64,000 nt of DNA from Paracoccaceae bacterium (GTDB lineage: Bacteria > Pseudomonadota > Alphaproteobacteria > Rhodobacterales > Rhodobacteraceae). The notes below the pieces were generated by a model, which was not told the origin of the DNA, ran no database searches, and worked only from the letters and a program-made list of their open reading frames with translations. Below are positions 1 to 9,581 of the stretch, one piece after another. Within the stretch, counting starts at the first letter, position 1; every line of letters begins with the position of its first letter. Location of the stretch: assembly GCA_012103375.1 (NCBI GenBank), contig WLWX01000001.1, forward strand, positions 734,501 to 798,500. The letters are read 5' to 3'. The translations under genes were made by a program, and so were the position numbers.

Positions 1-381
1 GGTCTCGAAGAGATGGCGCAGCAGCTCACTCTCGCGGAACCGACCATGCCGGTTCTTTGAAAAGGTCGAGTGATCCGGCACCCGATCGGCCAGGTCGAGC
101 CGACAAAACCACCTGTACGCGAGGTTCAAGTGTACCTCTTCACAGAGCCGCCGCTCGGACCGGATGCCGAAGCAGTAACCGACGATCAGCATCCGGATCA
201 GCAGTTCAGGATCGATCGAAGGACGACCGGTGTGGCTGTAGAAATCGGCAAGATGGGCGCGGATGCTGCTCAGATCGACGAAACGATCAATCGATCGCAG
301 CAGGTGATCTTGCGGGACATGGTCTTCCAGCGAGAACTCATAGAACAGCGCCGCCTGTGCTTCCTGCCTCGGTCCCATCAT
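1..381 (-). CDS. IS1182-type transposase, N-terminal part
   Basis: An open frame begins with a double ATG at 381 (MMGPRQEAQ) and runs without a stop to the window edge, giving about 127 residues. It aligns throughout with the N-terminus of the transposase at 24118-25488: both share FYEFS, GRPSIDPELLIRML, SERRLCEEVHLNLAYRWFC and DHSTFSKNRHGRFRES, but they clearly differ at the sequence level, so this is a second, distinct IS1182 relative. The catalytic acidic residues would lie beyond the window. The transposase would cut and join element ends. Whether it is complete is unknown. Confidence 0.85.
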   Translation of the reverse strand, partial: MMGPRQEAQAALFYEFSLEDHVPQDHLLRSIDRFVDLSSIRAHLADFYSHTGRPSIDPELLIRMLIVGYCFGIRSERRLCEEVHLNLAYRWFCRLDLADRVPDHSTFSKNRHGRFRESELLRHLFET

Positions 382-458
382 GGCTGATCCTCCCGCTTGT
401 TGAGAGGATTGAATCAGCGCCATAGCCCTCGATCAAGCAGGAGTTTTTCAACAAAATT
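1..458 (-). mobile_element. IS1182-type insertion sequence, partial (left part outside window)
   Basis: The right end of an insertion sequence that lies inside carB. Its terminal sequence, read on the minus strand, contains TGTTGAAAAACTCC, the same core as the ends of the 218-bp MITEs and close to the ends of the complete IS1182-type element at 24047-25562. By analogy with those elements the tip is about base 458, where the carB reading frame stops. The left end and the rest of the element are beyond base 1, so no target duplication can be checked. The family call rests on the encoded transposase. Confidence 0.8.
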
Positions 459-1649
459 CGCCTTTTGCAGGCTTTCATGGATGGTCCGGCCAATGGCCAT
501 CGCCTCACCCACGGATTTCATCGCCGTCGACAGCAGCGGTTCGGCGTCGGGGAATTTCTCGAATGCAAAGCGGGGGATTTTGGTCACGACATAGTCAATC
601 GTCGGCTCAAAGCTGGCCGGCGTGACCTTGGTGATGTCGTTATCCAACTCATCCAGCGTGTAACCCACGGCCAGTTTCGCCGCGATCTTGGCAATCGGGA
701 AACCTGTCGCTTTTGATGCCAGCGCGGACGAGCGGCTGACCCGCGGGTTCATCTCGATCACCACCATGCGCCCGTCTTCCGGGTTCACCGCCCATTGCAC
801 GTTTGACCCGCCGGTCTCGACGCCGATCTCACGCAAAACGGCAATCGAGGCCGCGCGCATCCGCTGGTATTCCTTGTCGGTCAGGGTCAGGGCCGGAGCG
901 ACGGTGATCGAGTCACCGGTGTGTACCCCCATCGGATCGACGTTCTCGATCGAACAGATGATGATCGCGTTGTCGGCTTTGTCGCGCACGACCTCCATCT
1001 CATATTCTTTCCATCCCAGCAGAGATTCGTCGATCAGGATCTGATTGACCGGGCTGGCGTCCAGCCCGGTGCGACAGAAATGTTCATATTCGCTGCGGTT
1101 GTAGGCGACGCCGCCGCCTGTACCGCCCAGCGTGAAAGCAGGCCGGATGATCGCGGGCAGGCCGATGTCGTCCAGCGCCGCCATGCATTCGTCCATCGAA
1201 TTGGCGATGGTCGCGCGCGGGTTTTCCAGCCCGATCCGGTCCATCGCCTCGCGAAACAGCTTTCTGTCCTCGGCCATCTCGATGGCGTCGCGCTTGGCGC
1301 CGATCATCTCGACCCCGAACTTCGCCAAAACGCCCATCTCTTCCACTGCCAGCGCGGTATTCAGCCCCGTCTGCCCGCCCATCGTCGGCAGTAACGCGTC
1401 GGGTCGTTCGATCTCGATGATCTTGGCCACAACCTCGGGTGTGATCGGCTCGATATAGGTAGCGTCGGCCATGTCGGGATCGGTCATGATCGTTGCGGGG
1501 TTCGAGTTCACGAGGATCACCCGATACCCTTCCTCGCGCAGGGCCTTGCAGGCCTGTGCGCCGGAATAGTCGAACTCGCACGCCTGTCCGATGACAATGG
1601 GACCGGCCCCGATGATCATGATGGATTTGATGTCGGTTCGTTTCGGCAT
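459..1649 (-). pseudogene. carB: carB, carbamoyl-phosphate synthase large chain, truncated by IS insertion
   Basis: The first about 397 codons of the large subunit that makes carbamoyl phosphate for arginine and pyrimidine synthesis. The start at 1649 gives [20 protein letters not shown], the standard CarB N-terminus; the upstream in-frame extension is not conserved. Visible motifs are the ATP-grasp segments [11 protein letters not shown] and FTLGGTGGG and the family signature [12 protein letters not shown], after which the frame enters IS1182 terminal DNA and stops at 414 within 15 codons. CarB is normally about 1,080-1,110 residues, so the carbamate-phosphorylating and allosteric halves are separated. 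The remainder may continue beyond the left edge after the IS. A functional second copy elsewhere cannot be excluded. Confidence 0.9.
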
Positions 1650-1766
1650 ATGCGACCCCCGATCGGCCGGGGGCAGGGCGACCCGGCGCAAAATTCTTGC
1701 GGGTTATAGCCATGGCGCGCGCGTGCACAATACCACCGCGCGGTATTCTTGGCGCTGGCGTCTGCG

Positions 1767-3047
1767 TCAGGCCGGATTCGCCTGGCGAAAAGCGACCAGC
1801 AGGGCGATCAGGGTGGCAAGAAAGACCGGCACCATGATCAGGATTTGTGGATAAACGGGCAGTGCAAGGTCAAAGAACGCCGATTGGAACGGCAAGCTGA
1901 GTGTTACGGCGACACTCAACAGCAGAACCATCGCGCGCCGCAGGGGCATCCAGGTCAACACGCCGGGCAACAAAAACAGTGCCAACAAATAGTAATGCGC
2001 CCAGCCCAGCGGCGCAAAAAGCGCGACGATCAGGGCAAGCCCCAGCAGCCGCGCGGCGGTGCGTCGATGCGCCCCGTCGCCCCGCGTCACGCGCCACAGA
2101 ACCCCCGTCGCGATCAGCAATCCCAACTTTGACACGGCCGAGATCCAGCCCGGTTTGGCAAAGATATACTCGTTCTCCACATGCAGCGGCGCAGTTCCGC
2201 GCAGGGCGTTGAGGGTTTCAAACAGGAACGTCTCGAACGAAAAGGCAAAGAAGCTGGCGTAAATATGGGCGTTGATCGTGCCGAGGTGGGCAAGGTAGGT
2301 TTGATGCAGCCCGACGCCTGCAACCGCGATACTGATCGCCAGCATGGCCGCGCCGGTCAGCAGAAACGCCGCCAACGCCCGCCGGTTGCGATCAAACAGG
2401 AAGATCAGCACAAACGCGGCAGGCGTGATCTTGATGCAAGCCGCCAGGGCAAGGGCGATGCCAGCGGCAATGAACCAGCCCGCGATGTATCGCTCGAACG
2501 CCAGCAGACACAGGAAGAAGACGAGAATCTGCGTTTGCCCCAGCAACACTGCCGAGATCAACGGCACCCCCGGCACCACCAGCGCGAGGCTGATTAGTAC
2601 CCAGATCGGGAACGACATGGCGCTGACCCCGATAATCCGCCACGCCAAGCCAATACTGCCCAGCGTCAGGACGACATTGATCAACAGGTTCGCGTTCATC
2701 GCCGATTGCGGATCAAACCGGGCCACCGGGGCCATCAGAACCGCAACCCACGGCGGGTAGATGAACGGATAGGTCTGTTCGTCGCCATGCCCGGTCGCCG
2801 CCACTGCCGCGACCCAGGCGGGCGGCATCTGGCTGCCGATCACCTCGGGCGGGGCGGCATAGACTTGCGCCAGATCGCCCGCACAGAAGAAATACCCCGC
2901 GAAATAAAGCGCGCTGAAATCCACCGCCCAGATATTCCAATGCAGCCCGATCAGACAGACGACGGCGAGCGCCGCACCCAGCACCGCCAAAACGCCGGAT
3001 CGTTCCTGAACTTGCTGCCCCAGACCGGCCACGCCCGACCCCTTCAC
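1767..3047 (-). CDS. GT87-type (DUF2029) membrane glycosyltransferase
   Basis: A 426-residue, very hydrophobic protein with about ten predicted membrane spans. The first span follows a short polar N-terminus (residues about 17-37). The loop after it, with DFSALYFAG and later FIYPPWVAVLMAP, resembles the polyprenyl-phosphate-mannose-dependent transferases of family GT87, where an acidic residue in the first loop is catalytic. The role would be transfer of a sugar from a lipid carrier on the outer face of the inner membrane. It lies between carB and cfa on the same strand, separated by about 80-120 bp, with no operon partner. The acceptor and the sugar cannot be inferred. Confidence 0.7.
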   Translation of the reverse strand: MKGSGVAGLGQQVQERSGVLAVLGAALAVVCLIGLHWNIWAVDFSALYFAGYFFCAGDLAQVYAAPPEVIGSQMPPAWVAAVAATGHGDEQTYPFIYPPWVAVLMAPVARFDPQSAMNANLLINVVLTLGSIGLAWRIIGVSAMSFPIWVLISLALVVPGVPLISAVLLGQTQILVFFLCLLAFERYIAGWFIAAGIALALAACIKITPAAFVLIFLFDRNRRALAAFLLTGAAMLAISIAVAGVGLHQTYLAHLGTINAHIYASFFAFSFETFLFETLNALRGTAPLHVENEYIFAKPGWISAVSKLGLLIATGVLWRVTRGDGAHRRTAARLLGLALIVALFAPLGWAHYYLLALFLLPGVLTWMPLRRAMVLLLSVAVTLSLPFQSAFFDLALPVYPQILIMVPVFLATLIALLVAFRQANPA

Positions 3048-3125
3048 TCCGTTTCGCGCAGGCTAGTGCGAGAACGATTTGAGGGGAACCGCTAAGCCGT
3101 CAGGCGCAAACCCGACCCTGCGGGA

Positions 3126-4358
3126 CTATTCCGCCGCGTGATGCATCGGCTGCTGCTGTGGGTGGTCGAACAGATATTCCCGCGTCAACGGCACCGCCGC
3201 CTGATCGCGCGCCAGCTGGAACTGGAACACCACCTGTCCGTTGTGCCGGAAGCCCATTTCTGACCCCGCCAGATAGAACCGCCACATCCGCACGAAGCGT
3301 TCGTCATAAATCGCCCGCGCTGCGGCCTCCTGCGCCGAAAACCGGTCGAACCAGTGCTTCAACGTTTCGGCGTAATGCAGGCGCCAGACCTCGACATCGG
3401 TGCTGACCAGACGCTCCTTTTCGACCGCTGCCATGGTTTCCGACATTGCCGGGGTGTACCCGCCCGGAAAGATGTACCGATCTAGCCAGGCGCCACTTGC
3501 CCCCGGCGGGTCGCTGCGCCCGATGGTATGGATCAGCGCGACACCATCATCCGCCAGCAGGCTGCGCACGGTGCGGAAATACTCGCGGTAATGCGGCACA
3601 CCGACGTGTTCGAACATCCCGACCGAGACGATGCGGTCGAACCGTTCGGACACATGCCGATAATCCATCAGTCGGAAATCGACCTGCCCGGACAACCCGG
3701 CTTCCTCTGCGCGGCGGGTTGCGATTTTGTGCTGTTCTTCGGACAGCGTCACGCCAACGACGCGCGCGCCGTAATCGCGCGCCAGCGTTAGCCCCATGCC
3801 ACCCCAGCCACAGCCGATATCCAGCACCCGCATACCGGGCCGGATCAACAGCTTTTCGGCAATATGCGCCTTCTTCGCCGCCTGCGCGTCCTCCAGCGAC
3901 ATGTCGGGATCGCGGAAATACGCGCAGGAGTATTGCTTGTCCGCATCCAGAAACAGATCATAAAGGTCCGCCGACAGGTCATAGTGATGCGCCACATTGC
4001 GCCGCGCGCGCGGGGCCGGATTGAACTGCTTCAACCGCCGTGTCGCATTGCGCAGGATCTGCACAGGCACCTGCCAGGCCGCGCCGTTTTTCGCCCCCAC
4101 ATTGCGTGTCACCAGCGCCAGAAAGCCACGGATATCGTCGCCTGCGATGCTCAGCGTGCCGTCCATATAGGCCTCGCCCACGGCAAGGTCACGGCTCAGC
4201 AGAATTTTCCGGGGCAGGGCCGGATCGTGCAGCCGAACCTCCACCGGGTCAGCGCGCGTATCGCCATAGGTGCGGCACGTCCCATCAGGCATCTGAACGC
4301 TCAGATGTCCCTCGCGGATCATCGCCCGCAACATCGCATCAAACAGTCTGTCCCACAT
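3126..4358 (-). CDS. cfa: Cyclopropane-fatty-acyl-phospholipid synthase
   Basis: A 410-residue protein matching the usual length of bacterial CFA synthases. The C-terminal half carries the SAM-binding motif VLDIGCGWGGMGLTLA (about residues 158-173), the family motif QYSCAYF before it, and LDRYIFPGGYTP after it. The N-terminal part is the lipid-binding, SCP2-like domain. The enzyme transfers a methylene group from S-adenosylmethionine to double bonds of unsaturated acyl chains in membrane phospholipids. It is transcribed divergently from aspS across a 250-bp intergenic region, and appears complete. Confidence 0.93.
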   Translation of the reverse strand: MWDRLFDAMLRAMIREGHLSVQMPDGTCRTYGDTRADPVEVRLHDPALPRKILLSRDLAVGEAYMDGTLSIAGDDIRGFLALVTRNVGAKNGAAWQVPVQILRNATRRLKQFNPAPRARRNVAHHYDLSADLYDLFLDADKQYSCAYFRDPDMSLEDAQAAKKAHIAEKLLIRPGMRVLDIGCGWGGMGLTLARDYGARVVGVTLSEEQHKIATRRAEEAGLSGQVDFRLMDYRHVSERFDRIVSVGMFEHVGVPHYREYFRTVRSLLADDGVALIHTIGRSDPPGASGAWLDRYIFPGGYTPAMSETMAAVEKERLVSTDVEVWRLHYAETLKHWFDRFSAQEAAARAIYDERFVRMWRFYLAGSEMGFRHNGQVVFQFQLARDQAAVPLTREYLFDHPQQQPMHHAAE

Positions 4359-4611
4359 AGGTCACCCCCTTTGCCCCGGTTGGGGCAGGCCAGTGCGGTC
4401 ATTTTGGCCAGTGAATTCCTTGCCTTTCCAAGGCGTTAACATCTGACGGGCGATATTCTGGTTCAAGGTTAAGCCCATGTAAAGCCTGCGCGTGATCTGC
4501 GCCCCCTCGTGGCAAAACGCCGCCACAGCGTTCCGCGGGCCTGTAACGCTTGACTTCAAGGGGGTGGCGGTGTGTATCCGCCAAGTCCTTTCGCGCCCGG
4601 AGAACCATGCC

Positions 4612-6387
4612 ATGCACGCCTATCGCACCCACACCTGCGCCGACCTGCGCGCCGAACATGTCGGCGACACCGTGCGCCTTTCGGGATGGGTCCACCGGGT
4701 CCGCGACCACGGCGGTGTGCTGTTCATCGATCTGCGCGATCACTATGGCATGACGCAGGTCCTCGCCGATCCCGACAGCCCGGTTTTCGCCGAGGTTGAG
4801 AAGGTGCGCTCAGAATGGTGCATCCGCATCGACGGCGTCGTCAAGGCGCGCGACGCGTCGCTGGTGAACGACAAGATCCCCACCGGCGCGGTCGAGGTTT
4901 TCGTTAGAGATATTGAGGTGTTAGGCGCCGCAGATGAACTGCCGCTTATGGTGTTTGGCGATCAGGAATACCCGGAAGAAACGCGCCTGAAATACCGGTT
5001 CCTCGACCTCAGGCGTGACCAGTTGCAGGCCAACATGAAGCTGCGCAGCGACGTGGTGCGCGACCTGCGCGAACGCATGTGGGCGCAGGACTTCAACGAA
5101 TTCCAGACGCCAATCCTGACCGCCAGCAGCCCCGAAGGCGCGCGCGATTTTCTGGTGCCGTCCCGCCTGCACCCCGGCAAATTCTACGCCCTGCCGCAGG
5201 CCCCTCAGCAGTTCAAACAGCTGATCATGGTCAGCGGCTACGACAAATACTTCCAGATCGCGCCTTGTTTCCGCGACGAAGACCCGCGCGCGGATCGCTC
5301 GCCCACCGATTTCTACCAGCTTGATATGGAGATGAGCTTCTTCACCCAGGACGATGTCTTCGCTTGTATCGAGCCGGTGATTCGCGGCTGTTTTGAACGT
5401 TTCGGCAAGGGGCGAAGCGTGGATCAGACGTGGGAGCGTATCTCCTACGCCGACAGCGCCCTCTGGTACGGCACCGACAAGCCGGACCTGCGCAACCCGA
5501 TCAAGATGCAGGTCGTCAGCGAGCACTTCCGCGGATCCGGCTTCGCGATCTTCGCCAAACTGCTGGAAAACGAGGGCACCGAAATCCGCGCCATCCCGGC
5601 ACCGGGCGGCGGGTCGCGCAAGTTCTGCGACCGCATGAACAGCTTTGCCCAGGCACAGGGCCTGCCGGGGATGGGGTATATTTTCTGGCGCGATCAGGGC
5701 GAGGGCATGGAAGCCGCAGGCCCCCTCGCCAAAAACATCGGCCCGGAACGCACCGAGGCGATCCGCCAGCAACTGGGGCTGAAGGTCGGCGATGCAGCCT
5801 TCTTCCTCGGCGGCAAGCCGGCGCATTTCGAAGCTGTCGCAGGCCGCGCGCGGGTCGAGATTGGCAATGAGCTCGGCCTCACCGACACCGACCGCTTCGC
5901 CTTCGCCTGGATCGTCGACTTCCCAATGTACGAGGCGGACGAGGAAACCGGCAAGATCGATTTTTCCCACAACCCGTTCTCGATGCCACAGGGCGGGTTG
6001 GATGCGCTGGAGGGCGACCCGCTGGAGGTCCTCGGCTTCCAGTATGACCTCGCCTGCAACGGCTATGAACTCATCAGCGGCGCGATCCGGAACCACCGGC
6101 CCGAGATCATGTTCAAAGCCTTCGAACTGGCCGGATACCCGAAATCCGAGGTCGAAGCCCGCTTTGGCGGCATGGTCAAAGCCTTCCAATACGGCGCCCC
6201 GCCCCACGGCGGCTGCGCGGCAGGCATCGACCGCATGGTCATGCTGCTGGCGGATGAGGCGAACATTCGTGAGGTCATCATGTTCCCGATGAACCAGCGC
6301 GCCGAAGACCTGATGATGGGCGCCCCGTCCGAGCCGATGAACGAACAACTGCGCGAGCTGGGGCTACGGGTGCTGCCGAAGGACTGA
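4612..6387 (+). CDS. aspS: Aspartyl-tRNA synthetase
   Basis: A 591-residue class II synthetase of the bacterial type. The chosen ATG at 4612 gives [12 protein letters not shown], the usual N-terminus leading into the OB-fold anticodon-binding domain ([21 protein letters not shown]). Class II motif 2 is visible as [19 protein letters not shown] and motif 3 as [15 protein letters not shown]. The bacterial GAD insertion domain lies between them. It charges tRNA-Asp in the cytoplasm. A longer in-frame upstream start at 4492 is rejected because it adds unconserved residues. A large antisense open frame opposite this gene is a codon-bias shadow. Confidence 0.96.
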   Translation: MHAYRTHTCADLRAEHVGDTVRLSGWVHRVRDHGGVLFIDLRDHYGMTQVLADPDSPVFAEVEKVRSEWCIRIDGVVKARDASLVNDKIPTGAVEVFVRDIEVLGAADELPLMVFGDQEYPEETRLKYRFLDLRRDQLQANMKLRSDVVRDLRERMWAQDFNEFQTPILTASSPEGARDFLVPSRLHPGKFYALPQAPQQFKQLIMVSGYDKYFQIAPCFRDEDPRADRSPTDFYQLDMEMSFFTQDDVFACIEPVIRGCFERFGKGRSVDQTWERISYADSALWYGTDKPDLRNPIKMQVVSEHFRGSGFAIFAKLLENEGTEIRAIPAPGGGSRKFCDRMNSFAQAQGLPGMGYIFWRDQGEGMEAAGPLAKNIGPERTEAIRQQLGLKVGDAAFFLGGKPAHFEAVAGRARVEIGNELGLTDTDRFAFAWIVDFPMYEADEETGKIDFSHNPFSMPQGGLDALEGDPLEVLGFQYDLACNGYELISGAIRNHRPEIMFKAFELAGYPKSEVEARFGGMVKAFQYGAPPHGGCAAGIDRMVMLLADEANIREVIMFPMNQRAEDLMMGAPSEPMNEQLRELGLRVLPKD

Positions 6388-6439
6388 GCGGTGCGCGGTG
6401 GGCTATGATGGCCTGAGGCAGATATTGGCGGATTGTCCC

Positions 6440-6611
6440 CGCGCCCGGTGCGCGCCGCAAGGCGCAGGGCGCGCGCCGGACCGGTCCCGCCGGTCAGGCG
6501 CTGGTCTGAACTTAGCGCGTCCAAGCGAGTTGATTGCCAAGCCTGAGCCATAAATCATGCAAACTCAATGGCGCAGCGCCAGCCCACCGGCCCGGCGCGC
6601 GCCCTGCTTGG
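6440..6611 (+). repeat. Dispersed hairpin repeat, copy I
   Basis: This intergenic block matches, in reverse complement, 45701-45873. Shared blocks in order are CGCGCCCGGTGCGCGCC, AAGGCGCAGGGCGC, CGCCGGACCGG, GCCATAAATCATGC and GCGCGCCCTGCTTGG. Inside each copy the segment around GCAGGGCGCGCGCCGG (about 6465-6480) is complementary to CCGGCGCGCGCCCTGC near the right end, so the repeat can fold into a long stem with the AT-rich ATAAATCATG block in the loop. No coding potential is seen. It follows aspS by about 50 bp. It could be a mobile hairpin element or a structured RNA. Confidence 0.7.
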
Positions 6612-6747
6612 TGATTGGTCGTCAAAGTCCCCTCCACGCCACTCGCAGCCACCTTGGTTGACAGAGTTTCGCTGCATCGGATGCAGCTACGCAGCAACGC
6701 GTGCGCAACCGGTTCCGGCAGCGCCAAACGCCACGGTTCGAGTGCTC

Positions 6748-6927
6748 TTAAAGGTTGGCGGCGGCGACGCCCGGTACCACATCTGCCCGCTCGGCCGATC
6801 CGGTCACCGCAGTGATCAATGCCACGCTCAACAACACCGCGCCCAGCGTCAGCACCGCCCAGTCCAACGCGCCGCTGCGCATCCGGGCCTTACCAGCGGG
6901 CACTTTCAGAAGCAGGTTTTCTAGCAT
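6748..6927 (-). CDS. Small single-span membrane protein
   Basis: A 59-residue frame, MLENLLLKVPAG to VAAANL. A basic segment (KARMRSG) precedes one hydrophobic span (LDWAVLTLGAVLLSVALITAV, about residues 21-41) and a short acidic/neutral tail. The DWAVLT..G pattern resembles the small Flp-pilin-like or membrane proteins seen in many Rhodobacterales, but no firm family can be claimed. It stands alone between the repeat at 6440-6611 and the acetyltransferase gene, transcribed away from the latter. It could be real or a chance frame; the hydrophobic pattern and clean ends favour a real gene. Confidence 0.5.
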   Translation of the reverse strand: MLENLLLKVPAGKARMRSGALDWAVLTLGAVLLSVALITAVTGSAERADVVPGVAAANL

Positions 6928-7115
6928 TTGGCAGCCTTCCGGTCGTCTCTGTCAGTCCTGTATCGCGGTGAAATGGGACGAAATTGCGAAAAGGGCAGGG
7001 CGCGGATACGGGCATTTCCGTGCCATTTTGCGCGTATTCGATGTTCCTTTGCCGCTTGTCGCTGTTCCGGCTGCCCGCTACGCAGGCTATGACTTCAGTC
7101 GCCTGGACCCGAACT

Positions 7116-7835
7116 ATGCCCGAAAATCGCGACCCCAACGCACCGGTCCCCAACTGGTCGCCGCCGCAGCGCCCGGATTTCGACGTTCTGGAAGGTCGCT
7201 GGGCGCGGGTCGAGCGTCTGGACCCCGCCCGCCACGCTGCCAATCTGTTCGATGCCAACCGCGCGTCGGATGCAATCTGGGACTACCTGCCTTACGGCCC
7301 GTTTGCGCACCCAGATGCCTTTGCCGACTGGCTCACCTCGGTCGCGCCCGGTGAAGACCCACGCTTCCACGCCATTCAGGATCTTGAAACTGGCCGCTAC
7401 GCAGGTGTCGCCAGCTATTTGCGCATCGCGCCCGAAGCCGGGTCCATCGAAGTCGGGCACATAAACCTTGCGCCCGAACTGCAACGCACCCGCGCCGCGA
7501 CCGAAGCGATGTTCCTGCTGATGAAATGGGCGTTTGAGGCCGGGTATCGCCGCTATGAATGGAAGTGCAACGCCACCAACGCAGGCTCGCGCCGCGCCGC
7601 TGGGCGGCTGGGCCTCAGCTATGAGGGGGTCTTTCGGCAAGCCGCCGTCATCAAGGGGCGCAACCGCGATACCGCCTGGTTCGCCGCCATCGACGCGGAA
7701 TGGCCCGCATTCAAATCCGCATTTGAATCCTGGTTGTCGCCGGACAATTTCGGCACCGATGGGCGTCAAAAAACGCGCCTCGCAGATCTGACCCGGCCAG
7801 TTCTGGCAGCACACGACCCGACCGCCACCCCCTAG
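7116..7835 (+). CDS. GNAT-family N-acetyltransferase (RimJ/RimL-like)
   Basis: A 239-residue protein with the GNAT fold of the Acetyltransf_3 type. The segment GSIEVGHINLAPELQRTRAATEAMFLLMKWAF contains the acetyl-CoA pyrophosphate loop region, and YRRYEWKCNATNAGSRRAAGRLGLSYEG is the characteristic C-terminal strand and helix. It probably acetylates the N-terminus of a protein or a small amine; the substrate cannot be told. I chose ATG 7116 (MPENRDPNAPV); an in-frame ATG at 7089 is possible. Its TAG stop lies inside the CTAG duplication made by the downstream MITE, so the site already ended the gene before insertion. Confidence 0.85.
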   Translation: MPENRDPNAPVPNWSPPQRPDFDVLEGRWARVERLDPARHAANLFDANRASDAIWDYLPYGPFAHPDAFADWLTSVAPGEDPRFHAIQDLETGRYAGVASYLRIAPEAGSIEVGHINLAPELQRTRAATEAMFLLMKWAFEAGYRRYEWKCNATNAGSRRAAGRLGLSYEGVFRQAAVIKGRNRDTAWFAAIDAEWPAFKSAFESWLSPDNFGTDGRQKTRLADLTRPVLAAHDPTATP

Positions 7836-8095
7836 GGTCAGGACCCATTAATCCGACACCGCTGGTTTGACAGATTTTCTGTCTGACAAGGATTAGGTCT
7901 GACGGAATAGTGGTTCTATTTCAAAGACCTAAGGCGATGTCAGGCTGGAAATCCGTCAAATCCGAAGGACGTCAAATCCGCTTCATCTCAGCGGTTTAGG
8001 CCGCTTGAAAAGTGAACCACACTTCCCCGCGCGTCCCAAACCACTGATATTTCGCGGATTTGGCGCCAGCGGTGTCGGATTAATGGGTCCTGACC
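7836..8095. mobile_element. 260-bp MITE with 30-bp perfect terminal inverted repeats and CTAG duplication
   Basis: The two ends are exact inverted copies of each other over 30 bp, starting GGTCAGGACCCATTAATCCG at each tip. CTAG is present immediately outside on both sides (7832-7835 and 8096-8099), consistent with a 4-bp target duplication (or TA within CTAG). The 200-bp interior carries no transposase frame. This is a non-autonomous transposon. The CTAG/TA target preference resembles some IS5-family groups, but the parent element is not in the window. From 8100 to 8300 no gene is seen. Confidence 0.85.
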
Positions 8096-8300
8096 CTAGG
8101 TCCCGCCGCAAGCACAGGCACCGTCCCGGCGAAATGCCCGACTGTCGCCCAGTGCCCAAAAGCACCTGACACGCCGCCACCCAGTCAATCAGACGTCGTC
8201 CTGCGCATCTTCTCGTCGGAAATATCCCCGCCGGAGGCATCCTTCCTTTTCCAGCGCTGTTTCGGGGGGCTCTACATCTGACAGTTTGGCGCGCCTCCAG

Positions 8301-9023
8301 TTATCCGACCATGCGCCGGTCTCTCAGCCGATCCTGCACCAGATTCGACAGGTCGCTGACATCGGGCAACGGGTCTGCCCCGGAATCGCGCGCGCGTGCC
8401 AGCGCGGCGGCCGCCGCTTCCAGCGGATGATCTTCCGCAACCCGCGCCAGCCCGCCCAGAAACTGCGCGACATAATCCAGCGTTGGCCCATCATTGTCCT
8501 GCGCCAGCAGCGTGGCGATATGGGCGATGTCATCGCGAAACGCCAGATCATCCGGCGGTTCGGCAAGCGGGTTGGACGGCAGCGCGAACAAACCTGCGGG
8601 CTGCATGGCCTGGGGCAAATGCGACAGGATGATCTGCTGAAACGCGACCAGGCTTGCGATCGGTTTGGCCAGAAACCCGTCGGCACCTGCGTCCATCGCC
8701 AATTCTGCCGCTCCATCATCGCCCGAGGTTCCCAGCAGGACCGAAACGCGCGGCGTGGCCTTCATCAATGTTTCGATCAACTCTGCCCCCGATCCGTCGG
8801 GCAACCCAAGATCGACAATCGCGACCGTGGGGCAATAGCTGCGCAAATGCCGCTCGGCACTGGCCAGGCGGTCGGCACGCCGAATGCGCGCGCCGCTGCG
8901 CAGGCACATCAGGCGCACCGCTTCGCTGGCAAAGCGGCTGTCTTCGACCAGAAGAACGGTGTGGCCCAGCAATGGCCGCTCGGTCGTGGGGCGCTGGCCC
9001 GTGTTCATATCGCCGAAATTCAT
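8301..9023 (-). CDS. Single-receiver response regulator with unassigned C-terminal domain
   Basis: A 240-residue protein. A CheY-like receiver spans about residues 20-140: acidic pocket at VEDS, phospho-acceptor aspartate in AIVDLGLPDGSG, serine/threonine in LLGTSGDDG and lysine in FLAKPI. The C-terminal 100 residues are mostly helical and alanine-rich with no recognisable DNA-binding helix-turn-helix. It may act through protein interaction. No histidine kinase is adjacent. The start at 9023 (MNFGDMNTG) follows a good Shine-Dalgarno sequence (AAAGGGG); the longer in-frame extension to 9536 overlaps the divergent epimerase gene and is rejected. Confidence 0.85.
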   Translation of the reverse strand: MNFGDMNTGQRPTTERPLLGHTVLLVEDSRFASEAVRLMCLRSGARIRRADRLASAERHLRSYCPTVAIVDLGLPDGSGAELIETLMKATPRVSVLLGTSGDDGAAELAMDAGADGFLAKPIASLVAFQQIILSHLPQAMQPAGLFALPSNPLAEPPDDLAFRDDIAHIATLLAQDNDGPTLDYVAQFLGGLARVAEDHPLEAAAAALARARDSGADPLPDVSDLSNLVQDRLRDRRMVG

Positions 9024-9176
9024 GCTTGCCCCTTTTCGGGTTTTGCGGGTGTCGAGGCGATGCTGCGCGCAATTGATGAATCGCGCGTTAAGGCTGCCCC
9101 TGCGACGCCAAGCACCCTTGCGAGGCCCGCGTGCCCCGCCCATAACGCCCGTAACCCAACTTGCGGAGCCTACGCC

Positions 9177-9581
9177 ATGATCGGCCGCCTCAACCACGTC
9201 GCCATTGCCGTGCCGGACCTTGCGGCCGCGGCCGAAGATTACCGCACCCGTCTGGGGGCCAAGGTTGGCCCGCCCCTGCCGCAGCCCGACCACGGTGTCA
9301 CGGTGATCTTCATCACCCTGCCCAACACCAAGATTGAATTGCTCGAACCGCTGGGCGACGCCAGCCCTATTGCAGGGTTCCTCGAAAAATCCCCCTCGGG
9401 GGGTATCCATCATATCTGTTACGAGGTTGACGACATCATCGCCGCGCGCGACCAGCTGGTCGCGACAGGCGCACGCATTCTGGGCGGCGGAGAGCCCCGG
9501 ACAGGCGCCCACGGCAAGCCCGTCCTGTTCCTGCACCCGAAAGACTTCACCGGCACCCTGATCGAGTTGGAGGAAGCCTGA
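9177..9581 (+). CDS. mce: Methylmalonyl-CoA epimerase
   Basis: A 134-residue VOC-fold protein, the normal length. The start at 9177 gives MIGRLNHVAIAVPDLAAAA with the first metal-binding histidine. Other metal and active-site segments are GGIHHICYEVDDI and the final LIELEE. It interconverts the R and S forms of methylmalonyl-CoA in propionate, branched-chain amino acid or ethylmalonyl-CoA pathways. It overlaps the next gene by one base (TGATG), so the two are probably co-transcribed. The far longer upstream in-frame extension runs antisense through the response regulator gene and is not used. Confidence 0.93.
   Translation: MIGRLNHVAIAVPDLAAAAEDYRTRLGAKVGPPLPQPDHGVTVIFITLPNTKIELLEPLGDASPIAGFLEKSPSGGIHHICYEVDDIIAARDQLVATGARILGGGEPRTGAHGKPVLFLHPKDFTGTLIELEEA

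Noticed and set aside
4921-6348. 475-residue minus-strand frame opposite aspS
   Set aside because: Codon-bias shadow of aspS; no start context and no recognisable domain.
6655-6745. tRNA-like sequence (TTCGAG and stem-like words)
   Set aside because: No acceptor or anticodon stem can be formed; only a T-loop-like word is present.
8286-9581. 431-residue version of methylmalonyl-CoA epimerase
   Set aside because: The upstream extension is antisense to the response regulator gene and unconserved; the normal protein starts at 9177.
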